This document shows positions 9,156-17,479 of a DNA stretch of 64,000 nucleotides, one piece after another (the stretch's first letter is position 1; every line of letters starts with the position of its first letter). The notes beneath the pieces were generated by a model. That model made no database searches. It saw only the letters and a list, made by a program, of their open reading frames with translations, and was not told where the DNA came from. Source of the stretch: Lentimicrobium saccharophilum. GTDB taxonomy: Bacteria > Bacteroidota > Bacteroidia > Bacteroidales > Lentimicrobiaceae. Location of the stretch: the NCBI RefSeq assembly GCF_001192835.1, contig NZ_DF968183.1, forward strand, positions 496,001 through 560,000, read 5' to 3'. The translations under genes were made by a program, and so were the position numbers.

Positions 9156-9629
9156 TTAACGGAGACGGTCAGCAGCGCGCACAAGGGCCTCATCTTTACG
9201 TATCCCCCTGAATGCCAGCACATACATTACCAGGCTGACCAACATGAGGTAGACGGCAGGATGGTTGAAGTCTGCTTCAATGCCTGTTGCTTTGGTAATG
9301 GCACTGCCCAACTGAAAAAACACCAGGGCGATGGCAACCAGCAGCAGGCCAACGAGAAATCTGACAAGTTTAAGTTGCGATTTGCGGTTTTTGTATAGGA
9401 AAATGCACAATACTGACATCACTATCACAGCGATCACAACGATCTGAAGACCTATCAGGATATTGCCTGAAACCCCCAGCTGCGGACTTGAACTGTCGAT
9501 GATGCCTTTCATGTAAATTTCAAGGTATATCTGGTTGTTGTCAATAAAACTAAGCAGTGGAAGAAAGTAAGCAACAGAAAGTGCAATCGCCCCAAGGGCC
9601 AGGTAAAGGGTCTGGATTCGCTGGATCAT
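9156..9629 (-). CDS. DUF4293 family membrane protein
   Basis: This 157-residue protein has four predicted transmembrane helices. It begins MIQRIQTLYLALGAI and ends with a conserved-looking tail, ALVRAADRLR. Both ends are characteristic of the DUF4293 family, which is essentially restricted to Bacteroidota. The function is unknown. It faces the phosphoesterase gene convergently and is divergent from the glycan operon upstream. Confidence 0.8.
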   Translation of the reverse strand: MIQRIQTLYLALGAIALSVAYFLPLLSFIDNNQIYLEIYMKGIIDSSSPQLGVSGNILIGLQIVVIAVIVMSVLCIFLYKNRKSQLKLVRFLVGLLLVAIALVFFQLGSAITKATGIEADFNHPAVYLMLVSLVMYVLAFRGIRKDEALVRAADRLR

Positions 9630-9712
9630 GACTGATTATGTTTTTTGCAAAGATAAAACTGTATGGCTAATGTAAAGCATTATTATGCGATTATACACTG
9701 TTGAAAATCGCT

Positions 9713-9720
9713 TAACTTTG
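9713..9720 (+). promoter_or_regulatory. -7 element likely driving the glycan operon
   Basis: TAACTTTG followed by CA is a perfect -7 match on the plus strand, about 110 bp upstream of the first glycan gene. No well-placed TTG is seen, so this rests on the -7 element alone. Confidence 0.4.
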
Positions 9721-9832
9721 CAACGGTTTTAGTTGTTGTTACCATCTGGGTCTTGAGCACATTGAATAGCCTGATCAGATTTTTAAAACCACCATCAATG
9801 CCTGTATTTTCAAAACCCCTCGCCCCGGAAGC

Positions 9833-11314
9833 ATGATAAAACCGGCCGTTTCAGTAAAAATAGCCCTGCTTGCCGTTGCCTTGCTGTACCTTTACAGCCT
9901 TTGGCACCGTGAGCCCGATGTGGATGATGCATGGATAGGTGAACATGCATACTGGCTCGTTGAGAAGGGATATGTAAAGTCCGAGCTGATGCATGGAATT
10001 ACCAATCAGCATGTAAGAAACATTGTCCATCATAAGCTTTTCACCCTGAACGGTGCACTTTTCATCACACTTTTTAGCTTTTCTTTGTGGACGCTCAAGT
10101 CGGTCAGCCTGATGTGGCTGTTAATCTTTGGAGTCATATTTTTCATCACCATCCGGCGGAAAGAAGGATCGCCTGCTGCCTGGTTCGCGATGTTGCTGAT
10201 GGCTGTCAATGCTTTTATTTTTCAGTATTCATTCGTTTACCGGCCTGAAATCATGGTAATGACGCTTGGCTTCATATCCTGGCTGTTTCTCGATCAGTAT
10301 CTTCACAACAAAAGCAGATATGCACTGATCTTCAGCGGTCTTTTTGCCGGACTTGCCGCGTCCGCCCACCTGAACGGATTGATTTTTATTATGGCCGGCG
10401 GACTACTCTTATTGTGGAACAGGAAGCTGCTTCCGGCAATTATTTTCGGGCTGTCTGTACTACCTTCACTCATGATTTACTTTTTTGATTTCACCCGTGA
10501 ATACGGATTTTCTTATTGGCTCTATCAGTTAAACGACGCTCCGGCGCTGCATAAATCTTCCATCCTGCCGCATTCGCTCTCCTTTTTCGGGAAAATTTTC
10601 AGGGAGCATATGCGTTTTTTCCACAGCCCGGCGGAAATCAGTCAAAGCCTGCTGCTGTTGTTCTGCCTCATATTGGGCTATCCCTTCCTGAAGCAAAAGA
10701 AGGCTTTGCTTCGTTATTTCTTGTTGCTTGTAATTTCCCTTTCGCTGGTGGCGGTGCATACCACTTCAAAGTATATGCTGATGTATATGCCATTTATACT
10801 CTATATCATCACAATTACCTTCCTTCATATTTATGACGGACGAAAAACGGAACAGAAACTGCTGAGGGGCATAGAGGTAAAAAAAGCCTGGCCATGGGCG
10901 GTCGCTTTACTGTTCATCTATTTTTCCATCGGTATGATCCGGAATATTCAGATCAGCACCAGGAAATTCGATCCCGGAAAACATGCTGAACTTTCAAACA
11001 AATACATAGGCACCCGGCAAGACACCGTTCGCGTGATTGCGCCCATGGACTTCATCTTCAACGAAATAGAACATTTCGAAAGGATACAGGGAGACCTGAG
11101 TTTCGCCGATATGCAAAAAGCGGGGCATGACCTGCATGGCAAGTCATTTCTGAAGATGGCCGACAGCCTGGGAATACATTACCTTTTGCTGAGTGATCAT
11201 TACCTTGAAAAATTCGGGCTGGACGGGTTTACCGTTGCTGACTTCCGGAGTGCGGGATTTACTGTAGCCGGAAAAGAAGAAAACCTGCAGATTATAAAAA
11301 ATGAAGAACCTTAA
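9833..11314 (+). CDS. GT-C type (family 39-like) membrane glycosyltransferase
   Basis: This 493-residue protein has about ten hydrophobic helices and an early lumenal loop, EPDVDDAWIGEHAYW, that carries the acidic pair typical of GT-C/PMT-like polyprenyl-phosphate-sugar transferases. The C-terminal ~120 residues form a soluble domain. It probably transfers a sugar from a lipid carrier to a glycan or protein outside the inner membrane. It is the first gene of a five-gene run to 16213, and its 3' end overlaps the next gene by 14 bp. Donor and acceptor cannot be read from sequence. Confidence 0.7.
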   Translation: MIKPAVSVKIALLAVALLYLYSLWHREPDVDDAWIGEHAYWLVEKGYVKSELMHGITNQHVRNIVHHKLFTLNGALFITLFSFSLWTLKSVSLMWLLIFGVIFFITIRRKEGSPAAWFAMLLMAVNAFIFQYSFVYRPEIMVMTLGFISWLFLDQYLHNKSRYALIFSGLFAGLAASAHLNGLIFIMAGGLLLLWNRKLLPAIIFGLSVLPSLMIYFFDFTREYGFSYWLYQLNDAPALHKSSILPHSLSFFGKIFREHMRFFHSPAEISQSLLLLFCLILGYPFLKQKKALLRYFLLLVISLSLVAVHTTSKYMLMYMPFILYIITITFLHIYDGRKTEQKLLRGIEVKKAWPWAVALLFIYFSIGMIRNIQISTRKFDPGKHAELSNKYIGTRQDTVRVIAPMDFIFNEIEHFERIQGDLSFADMQKAGHDLHGKSFLKMADSLGIHYLLLSDHYLEKFGLDGFTVADFRSAGFTVAGKEENLQIIKNEEP

Positions 11315-11969
11315 AGAATCCGGTCTGAGTCCGGTCAGGAATATCATCTGGGATTTTAACGGAACACTGCTGAATGATCTGGATATCTGCATTGACTCCA
11401 TCAATACCCTGCTGGAGCGCCGCAGCCTGAGCCGGCTTGACAGGAAACGTTATCTTGAAATTTTTACATTTCCCGTCAGGGACTATTACAGCATTGCCGG
11501 TTTTAATTTCGAAAAAGAATCTTTTGAAACCGTTGCCGTTGAGTTTATGGACCTGTACCTGGACAAAGTATCCGGATCCCCGTTGCATCAGGGTGTTAAG
11601 GAAGTGCTGATGCATTTTACCGGAAAGGGATTCAGACAGATCATCCTGTCGGCCATGGAACAGGAGGAGCTGACGAAACTGGTCCGGAAGAACGGCATCG
11701 CACCATTTTTTGAGCGGGTTTTCGGTATCAGCGATCATCTTGGGGGTGGAAAGCTGGGTCTGGCCGGCAGGGCTATTACCGCTACAGGGTTTATTCCGGA
11801 ACAGAGTTGCCTGATCGGCGACACCCTTCATGACGCTGAAGTAGCCGAAAAGCTTGGAATTGCATGCATACTCATCGCCGACGGACACCAGTCGGAAAAG
11901 CGACTGCGTGCTTCCGGGCATCCTGTACTGCAATCTGTTACAGAACTGACCTCAGTGCTTTCCGGCTGA
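11301..11969 (+). CDS. HAD-superfamily hydrolase (phosphoglycolate phosphatase-like)
   Basis: The 222-residue product has the HAD motifs: DFNGTLLND (motif I, nucleophile Asp18), ILSAMEQEEL (motif II Ser) and CLIGDTLHDAEVAEKLG (motif IV). Motif I has Asn20 where most HAD phosphatases have the second Asp (acid/base), although DxNGT variants exist in the PGP-like subfamily. The overlap with the upstream glycosyltransferase suggests translational coupling. A role in sugar-phosphate or nucleotide-sugar metabolism for the glycan is inferred from context only. Confidence 0.75.
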   Translation: MKNLKESGLSPVRNIIWDFNGTLLNDLDICIDSINTLLERRSLSRLDRKRYLEIFTFPVRDYYSIAGFNFEKESFETVAVEFMDLYLDKVSGSPLHQGVKEVLMHFTGKGFRQIILSAMEQEELTKLVRKNGIAPFFERVFGISDHLGGGKLGLAGRAITATGFIPEQSCLIGDTLHDAEVAEKLGIACILIADGHQSEKRLRASGHPVLQSVTELTSVLSG

Positions 11970-12038
11970 TCACCCGGCCGCAATAAGCGCAGCTGTTTAG
12001 CGTTAGGCCTGATATTTCACGCAACCCTGCTATTTTTG

Positions 12039-12046
12039 TACCTTTG
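12039..12046 (+). promoter_or_regulatory. -7 element upstream of the GT4 gene
   Basis: TACCTTTG fits the -7 consensus and overlaps a TTG codon at 12044 that could otherwise be taken as the gene start. It therefore supports translation from the ATG at 12065. Confidence 0.5.
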
Positions 12047-12064
12047 AGCCTTTCATGCCAGTGT

Positions 12065-13252
12065 ATGAATCCTGATAAGCATCTTCACATTCTTTACCTC
12101 CCCCGCTGGTATCCCGGCAAACAGGATCCCATGTTAGGCCTGTTTGTTAAGAAACATGCATTGGCTGCCGTTAAAGCCGGGTACCGGGTGAGTGTGGCCT
12201 ATGCAGTGCCCGCTAAAGATCTCCCCGGCGGCAGCAAGTATAGCACAGAAGTGAAGCAGGAAGGTGCATTTACAGAAGTTATAACTGCCTACCTCAGCAA
12301 GGGAGGCTTTTCAGGTCAATGGCGACAGGCTGTTGCCTGGAGAAAATCGATAAAATTGTGTGTCCGGCAATCCGGAAGACCGGAATTGATCCACGCGCAT
12401 ATCCTGACCAGAACGGCAATCATTGCAGCCCTTTTGTCAATTCTCTGGCGGATTCCATATTTGATAACTGAACACTGGTCCAGGTATTATCCTGAAAATC
12501 TGCAATATAAAGGCTGGCTAAGAAAAACGGTTACCCGTTATGTGGTTAAAAAAGCGGGAAGCGTATCGGTGGTCTCAGAACGTCTGGCAACAGCCATGCA
12601 AAGGCAGGGACTCCGGTTTTATCCGGAATTGCTGCCCAACGTGGTTGATACAACCCTGTTTCAACCCGCAACCGGGATCATTGATCCCAAAAAGATCATC
12701 AGTGTAACCTGTTTTGAGGAAAGATCAAAAAACCTGAAATTGCTGATTGATGCTTTCGCGCTGGTACTTAACGAGATGCCCGATGCCAGGCTTGTGCTTG
12801 TGGGTGAAGGCGCCGACCTTGAAGCAACCATCGCGTACGCCAACGGCAAAAACTTTCAACCCGGCGCTGTCCGTTTTACGGGCATGCTGCAGGACGAGGT
12901 GCTTGCCGCAGAAATCCGCACCTCGGCATGCCTGGCTTTAAGCAGCAATTACGAAACATTTGGCATCGTGGCTTTTGAGGCAATGGCTTGTGGAATTCCT
13001 GTTGTTGCTACGGATGTTGCCGATCTCAAATCGTTTATCGGCAATGATTTCGGTAAAGTTGTCAGGCAGGGTGATAAATCCGGATTTGCCGCTGCTTTGC
13101 AGGAAGTACTCGGCCATCCTGAAAAATTTGATCGCGCCGGCATGGCCGGGGCAGTCAGGCAAAAGTTCGGTGAAAAGGTGGTATCGGATAAGCTGGACAT
13201 GTTATATCAAGGTGTGTTGAACAAAAGACGGCATGGCGGAGAACAACGATAG
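12065..13252 (+). CDS. Glycosyltransferase family 4
   Basis: This GT-B fold enzyme of about 395 residues opens with LHILYLPRWYPGKQDPMLG and continues with a KKAGSVSVVSERL linker. The nucleotide-sugar site is NYETFGIVAFEAMACGIPVVAT, carrying the GT4 E-x7-E signature. It presumably adds a sugar to a growing lipid-linked glycan at the cytosolic membrane face. I chose the ATG at 12065 because the in-frame TTG seven codons earlier lies inside a promoter element. It overlaps the next gene by 20 bp, consistent with an operon. Confidence 0.82.
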   Translation: MNPDKHLHILYLPRWYPGKQDPMLGLFVKKHALAAVKAGYRVSVAYAVPAKDLPGGSKYSTEVKQEGAFTEVITAYLSKGGFSGQWRQAVAWRKSIKLCVRQSGRPELIHAHILTRTAIIAALLSILWRIPYLITEHWSRYYPENLQYKGWLRKTVTRYVVKKAGSVSVVSERLATAMQRQGLRFYPELLPNVVDTTLFQPATGIIDPKKIISVTCFEERSKNLKLLIDAFALVLNEMPDARLVLVGEGADLEATIAYANGKNFQPGAVRFTGMLQDEVLAAEIRTSACLALSSNYETFGIVAFEAMACGIPVVATDVADLKSFIGNDFGKVVRQGDKSGFAAALQEVLGHPEKFDRAGMAGAVRQKFGEKVVSDKLDMLYQGVLNKRRHGGEQR

Positions 13253-14960
13253 CAGACGGCTGAGGTTTGCCGTAATGTGCAATTCCACAGAGCTTCAGCA
13301 ATGGCAGAAGCAGTCGCTCGATGCCCTGCTGTTATCGGGGTGCGCCGAACCGGTACTGCTGATCATGCCCGCCGGTAACAATGCTAAACCGGGAAAAAAG
13401 TTCTGGCGAAGAATTATAGCTTATCCCTGGAATAAAATCATCTTCAGAAAATATTATCAATACTTCTTTCGTCCCCAGGCCTTCCGGAAGACCATCGCAG
13501 ACCTCGGAAACGATGAAATACCTGTTATCCGTTGCACTACCACACTGAAAAAAAAATACAGTGAATATTTCAGTCCTGAGGATATTGAAGCCATCAGATC
13601 ATACCGGCCGGATTTCATCCTGAAATTCGGATTTGGCATAATCCGCGGGGAGATATTGAATTGTGCACCATACGGAGTATGGTCATTCCATCACGGGGAC
13701 GAGCAAAAATACAGGGGGGTACCTCCGGCTTTCCGTGAAATCTTGCACAATGACAGAGTTACCGCATCCATACTGCAACGGCTCACTGAAAAGCTCGACG
13801 GGGGCGTAATCCTGCGTAAGGGCTTTTTCCCCACCATTTATCATTCATGGCGCGCGAACCTCGATCAGGCGATTGCGCTTTCGCTCAACTGGCCGGCGGA
13901 TGTATGCCGCGAAATTATCGCCCAGCACACATTCCCGGCCGGCGGTGAATCGACCAGCACCACGGCACCCGTTTACAAGGAGCCTGAAAACACTACGATG
14001 TTGCAATTTATTGCAAAACAGTTTGTTAACAAGATAAAATTTCATTTTCTGGAACTTTTTCAGGCAGAGCAATGGTCGACCGGTATCATCAGGGCGCGTA
14101 CCGCTGAAGTGGCAGGCAATATTGATTACTCCCCCGATCCTGAAATGGTGTCATGGCTCCATTCCGGAAGCAATGACCGCTATTTTGCGGATGGATTTGC
14201 GCTCAGGACCCGGCACCGGATATTGCTGTTGTTTGAAGATTACTCTTACCGGCAGCGCAAAGGCAGGATTTCAGCTGCATGGTACAACGAACGGGACCAT
14301 GATTTCAGCGACATAACCTGTGCCCTTGAAGAACCCTGGCATTTGTCGTATCCTTTCATTTTTAAGGAAAAGGATGATTTCTATTGCATCCCTGAGTCAA
14401 AGGACCACGGGTCGGTAGAGTTGTACCGGCTCGATACCGATAGCATGAAGCTAACCTTCGTCCGAACGCTGCTCCCGGGGGTCGCAGCTGCAGATCCGAC
14501 GCTGGTTTTTCATCAGAACCGCTGGTTTCTGTTTTTCACACCTGCCCATGCTACCAATGTAGAATTGCACATCTGGCATTCTCCGGACCTGGACCAACCT
14601 TTTGAACCACATGAACTGAATCCCGTGAAGGCCGATATCCGGAATGCCCGCCCGGCCGGTTCACTTTTCAAGCTTGATGATAAACTTTACCGGCCGGCGC
14701 AGGACTGCTCCCAGACCTATGGCGGAAAGGTGGTGATCAACGAAATCAAAATCCTGTCAGAAGAAGCTTTTCTGGAAATGCCGGTGAGTACGCTGGAACC
14801 TCCCCACGGCTACAAGGGCATTCATAACCTTTCATTTGCCGGTGACTACATGTACTTTGACTGCAAGAAATTCGTTTTTTCTCCGGCTTCATTTCTTTAC
14901 CAGGCAGGCAAGCGTTTCAGATCAAAGAAGCATACTTCAACGGGCATAAAACAGTTATGA
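13233..14960 (+). CDS. Formyltransferase-like domain fused to GINT1-type beta-propeller domain
   Basis: Residues 1-230 resemble the formyl-tetrahydrofolate-dependent transferase fold: RPDFILKFGFGIIRGEIL, then SFHHGDEQKYRGVPP (His153/His154, Asp156) and LDGGVIL (Asp189). Residues 290-560 resemble the five-bladed, GH43/GINT1-like propeller found with these domains: YSYRQRKGRISA, SYPFIFKEKDDFYCIPES, ADPTLVFHQNRWFLFF and HNLSFAGDYMYFDC. Such fusions occur in polysaccharide clusters and may N-formylate an amino sugar or modify a glycan. The substrate is unknown. It is coupled at both ends: 20-bp overlap upstream and ATGA with the flippase downstream. Confidence 0.75.
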   Translation: MAENNDSRRLRFAVMCNSTELQQWQKQSLDALLLSGCAEPVLLIMPAGNNAKPGKKFWRRIIAYPWNKIIFRKYYQYFFRPQAFRKTIADLGNDEIPVIRCTTTLKKKYSEYFSPEDIEAIRSYRPDFILKFGFGIIRGEILNCAPYGVWSFHHGDEQKYRGVPPAFREILHNDRVTASILQRLTEKLDGGVILRKGFFPTIYHSWRANLDQAIALSLNWPADVCREIIAQHTFPAGGESTSTTAPVYKEPENTTMLQFIAKQFVNKIKFHFLELFQAEQWSTGIIRARTAEVAGNIDYSPDPEMVSWLHSGSNDRYFADGFALRTRHRILLLFEDYSYRQRKGRISAAWYNERDHDFSDITCALEEPWHLSYPFIFKEKDDFYCIPESKDHGSVELYRLDTDSMKLTFVRTLLPGVAAADPTLVFHQNRWFLFFTPAHATNVELHIWHSPDLDQPFEPHELNPVKADIRNARPAGSLFKLDDKLYRPAQDCSQTYGGKVVINEIKILSEEAFLEMPVSTLEPPHGYKGIHNLSFAGDYMYFDCKKFVFSPASFLYQAGKRFRSKKHTSTGIKQL

Positions 14961-16213
14961 TCAGAAAGATACTTTCAACTACCGCGGCCCGCTTGCTGAT
15001 CGCATTTGCCAACCTGGGCATAGTGTGGCTTGCTGCCCGCACCCTGGGAGCTGAGGGGATGGGCACCATCTCGCTGTTCATCCTTGGCATCAGCATCATA
15101 CAGATGATCAGCGCCATGGTTGGCGGAAGTGCGCTGGTTTACCTTGTACCCCGGTATCCTGTGGTTCAGTTGCTTCTGCCTTCATGGCTGTGGGCAGTTT
15201 TCGTTTCATTGTCCGGAAGTTATCTGCTCTGCCTTTTTGGACTTATCCCCGGTGAACTGGCTACCTCCCTGGCCGCAGTATCATTGCTTCAGTCACTGTT
15301 TTCGATCAATCAGAACATTCAGCTGGGGCAGGAAAAAGTACTTCAGTATAATTTCGCAGCTGTATTTCAAACACTTACAGTACTAGTAACCCTGGCCATC
15401 CTTTTCAGGGTTTTCGGACAGCGGACAATTCAATCATACATTACCGCGCTGTTTGTTTCCTATATTTTTGGAATTTTGCTGAGCTTCAGTGGGCTCTCAC
15501 GCAGAAGAGAAAAAGTGAAGCGCTGGAATCCGGAACTGTTCAGGGAAATATTCCGGTTCGGAGGGTATCTGCAGGCTGCCAGTTTTATGCAATTGTTCAA
15601 CTACCGTTTAAGTTACTATATCATCGAGAAATATTTTGACCGCGCCACGCTTGGCATTTTCTCCATTGGCGTGCAGATTTCCGAAAGTGTATGGATTATT
15701 TCAAAAAGCATCGCACTGGTGCAGTACGCGCGCATTTCAAACTCAAAAGACAGCCTGTACACCCGGAACCTCACACTTGGTTTTATAAAATTTACCGCGC
15801 TCTTTACCACGCTGATCACCTGCATACTCCTGATGTTACCTTCTGATTTCTTCGTGCTGGTTTTTCAAAGCGACTTCAGCAATGTAAACAAGGTGATTCT
15901 GAGTCTTGCAGCCGGCATCATCGCCGTGGCCGTTTCGCTCATGTTCAGCCATTATTTCTCGGGCAGCGGCAAGCCCTGGCATAATACCATATCCTCCGGA
16001 ATCGGACTGGTTTTCACCATCGTTCTCGGATTTACACTGATTCCCGCAATGGGTATCGCCGGAGCCGGAATTACGGCTTCTGTTTCCTATATAGCCGGAA
16101 TGACCTATCAGCTGTTGATTTTCAGAAAAGTTGCTGATTGCCGGTGGTCTGACTTCCTGATTAAAAAAGAAGATATTGTGCAGGTAGCAGGCATTTTAAG
16201 AGGGAGAGTCTGA
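14957..16213 (+). CDS. Oligosaccharide flippase (Wzx/MVF-type)
   Basis: The 418-residue protein has about 12 transmembrane helices, with the N-terminal LLIAFANLGIVWLAARTLGAEGMGTISLF typical of polysaccharide-export flippases. It likely translocates an undecaprenyl-linked oligosaccharide across the inner membrane. It starts within the stop of the upstream gene (ATGA overlap) and is the last gene of the glycan operon. No Wzy polymerase or ligase is evident in the cluster, so the product may be short, or completed elsewhere. Confidence 0.82.
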   Translation: MIRKILSTTAARLLIAFANLGIVWLAARTLGAEGMGTISLFILGISIIQMISAMVGGSALVYLVPRYPVVQLLLPSWLWAVFVSLSGSYLLCLFGLIPGELATSLAAVSLLQSLFSINQNIQLGQEKVLQYNFAAVFQTLTVLVTLAILFRVFGQRTIQSYITALFVSYIFGILLSFSGLSRRREKVKRWNPELFREIFRFGGYLQAASFMQLFNYRLSYYIIEKYFDRATLGIFSIGVQISESVWIISKSIALVQYARISNSKDSLYTRNLTLGFIKFTALFTTLITCILLMLPSDFFVLVFQSDFSNVNKVILSLAAGIIAVAVSLMFSHYFSGSGKPWHNTISSGIGLVFTIVLGFTLIPAMGIAGAGITASVSYIAGMTYQLLIFRKVADCRWSDFLIKKEDIVQVAGILRGRV

Positions 16214-16298
16214 AAGACCGCTTACCAAATAAGCAACTCCGGACAAGCATCGTTTGTCATTCAATGACGGTTCAGTTACAAAATCCTTTTAAATTCAC

Positions 16299-16306
16299 TA
16301 AATTTG
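16299..16306 (+). promoter_or_regulatory. -7 element of the CAP/SPOR gene
   Basis: TAAATTTG followed by C lies five bases upstream of the ATG at 16311, implying a leaderless or nearly leaderless transcript. Confidence 0.45.
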
Positions 16307-16310
16307 CTCC

Positions 16311-17207
16311 ATGTTAAGGCATAGGCTGATTTATTTACTGCTCATAACAGGCTTGTTCCTGCCGGCGTTTCGGGCTCCGGCGCAGGAAAGCGGCCCGGTC
16401 CTCCTTGCAGACCATTGCGCTTCCCCCGCTGAAGTGGAGTTATACAATCTGATCACCGCTTTCCGGAAAATCAATAACCTCCCCCCTATTCCGTTCAGCA
16501 AATCACTGTCATACGTCGCCCGTGTCCACATGATGGATATTACTGATAACCGTCCCGATTTTGGTGGCTGTAACCCGCACAGCTGGTCAGATAAGGGCCA
16601 ATGGAAACCATGCTGCTATGCCCGCGACGAGAAGCGCATCATTTGTATGACAGAGAAGCCGAAAGAGCTTACCATGTATAAAGCAAAGGCCTGGGAAATC
16701 GTATATGAAGGCGGGGAGCCTGCCAGGGCCGAAGATGCTTTCAACCTCTGGAAAAACATTTCATTGACCCGCGATTACCTGATTAACGGCGGCAAATGGA
16801 CCAAACCCTGGAAAGCCATCGGCATCGGCATTTATGGTGATTACGCGGCCGTCTGGTTTGGCGAAGGCGACGACCCTGAGAAGATATACACAGCCTGCGG
16901 GTCTGACTCAGCATTTACCCTTCCGGGAGACCCGGAAATCAACCGGGGGCAATTAACGGAGAATCCATCCGCTGCATCACCGGTGTTTTCAATAATTACC
17001 GGATCGCTCAACACCCTGGAAAAAGCAAACAGGGAAGTGGCACGTCTGCGTGGTTTGGGTTATCCCAAAGCAAGACTGATTCCAGCCGGAAACAATTACA
17101 GAATCTCCATCGCAGATTACCCCACCGAAACCGAAGCACAGCGACACCTCAGAGAGATACAGGCCGGCTTCCCCGGCGCCTGGGTGCTGAAGCCTGACGC
17201 ACCATAG
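16311..17207 (+). CDS. Secreted CAP-like domain protein with C-terminal SPOR domain
   Basis: This 298-residue protein begins with a signal peptide cleaved near APAQE. Residues 35-190 resemble the CAP/SCP fold: ELYNLITAFRKINNLPPIPFSKSLSYVARVHMMD, with HSW in the core and AIGIGIYGDYAAVWFG near its end. Cysteines around CCYARDEKRIIC suggest disulfides. Residues 225-295 (FSIITGSLNTLEKANREVARL and YRISIADYPTETEAQRHL) look like a SPOR domain, which binds denuded peptidoglycan. It is probably periplasmic and cell-wall associated. Its biochemical activity is unknown. Confidence 0.72.
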   Translation: MLRHRLIYLLLITGLFLPAFRAPAQESGPVLLADHCASPAEVELYNLITAFRKINNLPPIPFSKSLSYVARVHMMDITDNRPDFGGCNPHSWSDKGQWKPCCYARDEKRIICMTEKPKELTMYKAKAWEIVYEGGEPARAEDAFNLWKNISLTRDYLINGGKWTKPWKAIGIGIYGDYAAVWFGEGDDPEKIYTACGSDSAFTLPGDPEINRGQLTENPSAASPVFSIITGSLNTLEKANREVARLRGLGYPKARLIPAGNNYRISIADYPTETEAQRHLREIQAGFPGAWVLKPDAP

Positions 17208-17406
17208 AAGATTCACAAAGAACTGAGCAACCGGAAATTTCCCGGGGCCCCTGTTATTTCACCTGAAGAATCCCCATTACCAGTTATTCCAACAGGACTG
17301 CTCCTGTGCTGGAATCAGAAAAAAAATATGCTTTGATTCTCCGGATAGTAGTTGATAAAGTGTTCATTAAACAGGCTGTAAATCAACAAATGGCATTATA
17401 CCGTCA

Positions 17407-17438
17407 AAGATTTCAACATCCCGGTTAAGATTTCAACA
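17407..17438 (+). repeat. Tandem direct repeat upstream of parE
   Basis: AAGATTTCAACA occurs at 17407-17418 and again at 17427-17438, each followed by nCCC, with a 20-bp period. Two helical turns apart is the geometry expected of a tandem operator. It sits about 30 bp upstream of the parE -7 element. Confidence 0.45.
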
Positions 17439-17465
17439 CCCCCGAACAAATCCGGCGGTTTGCGT

Positions 17466-17473
17466 TATCTTTG
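17466..17473 (+). promoter_or_regulatory. -7 element of parE
   Basis: TATCTTTG followed by CA ends 6 bases before the ATG at 17480. It overlaps an in-frame TTG at 17471, arguing for the ATG as start and for a near-leaderless message. Confidence 0.5.
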
Positions 17474-17479
17474 CAGGCT

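Noticed and set aside
11292-11933. 213-residue frame antisense to the HAD gene
   Set aside because: The plus-strand frame has all HAD motifs; this one has none.
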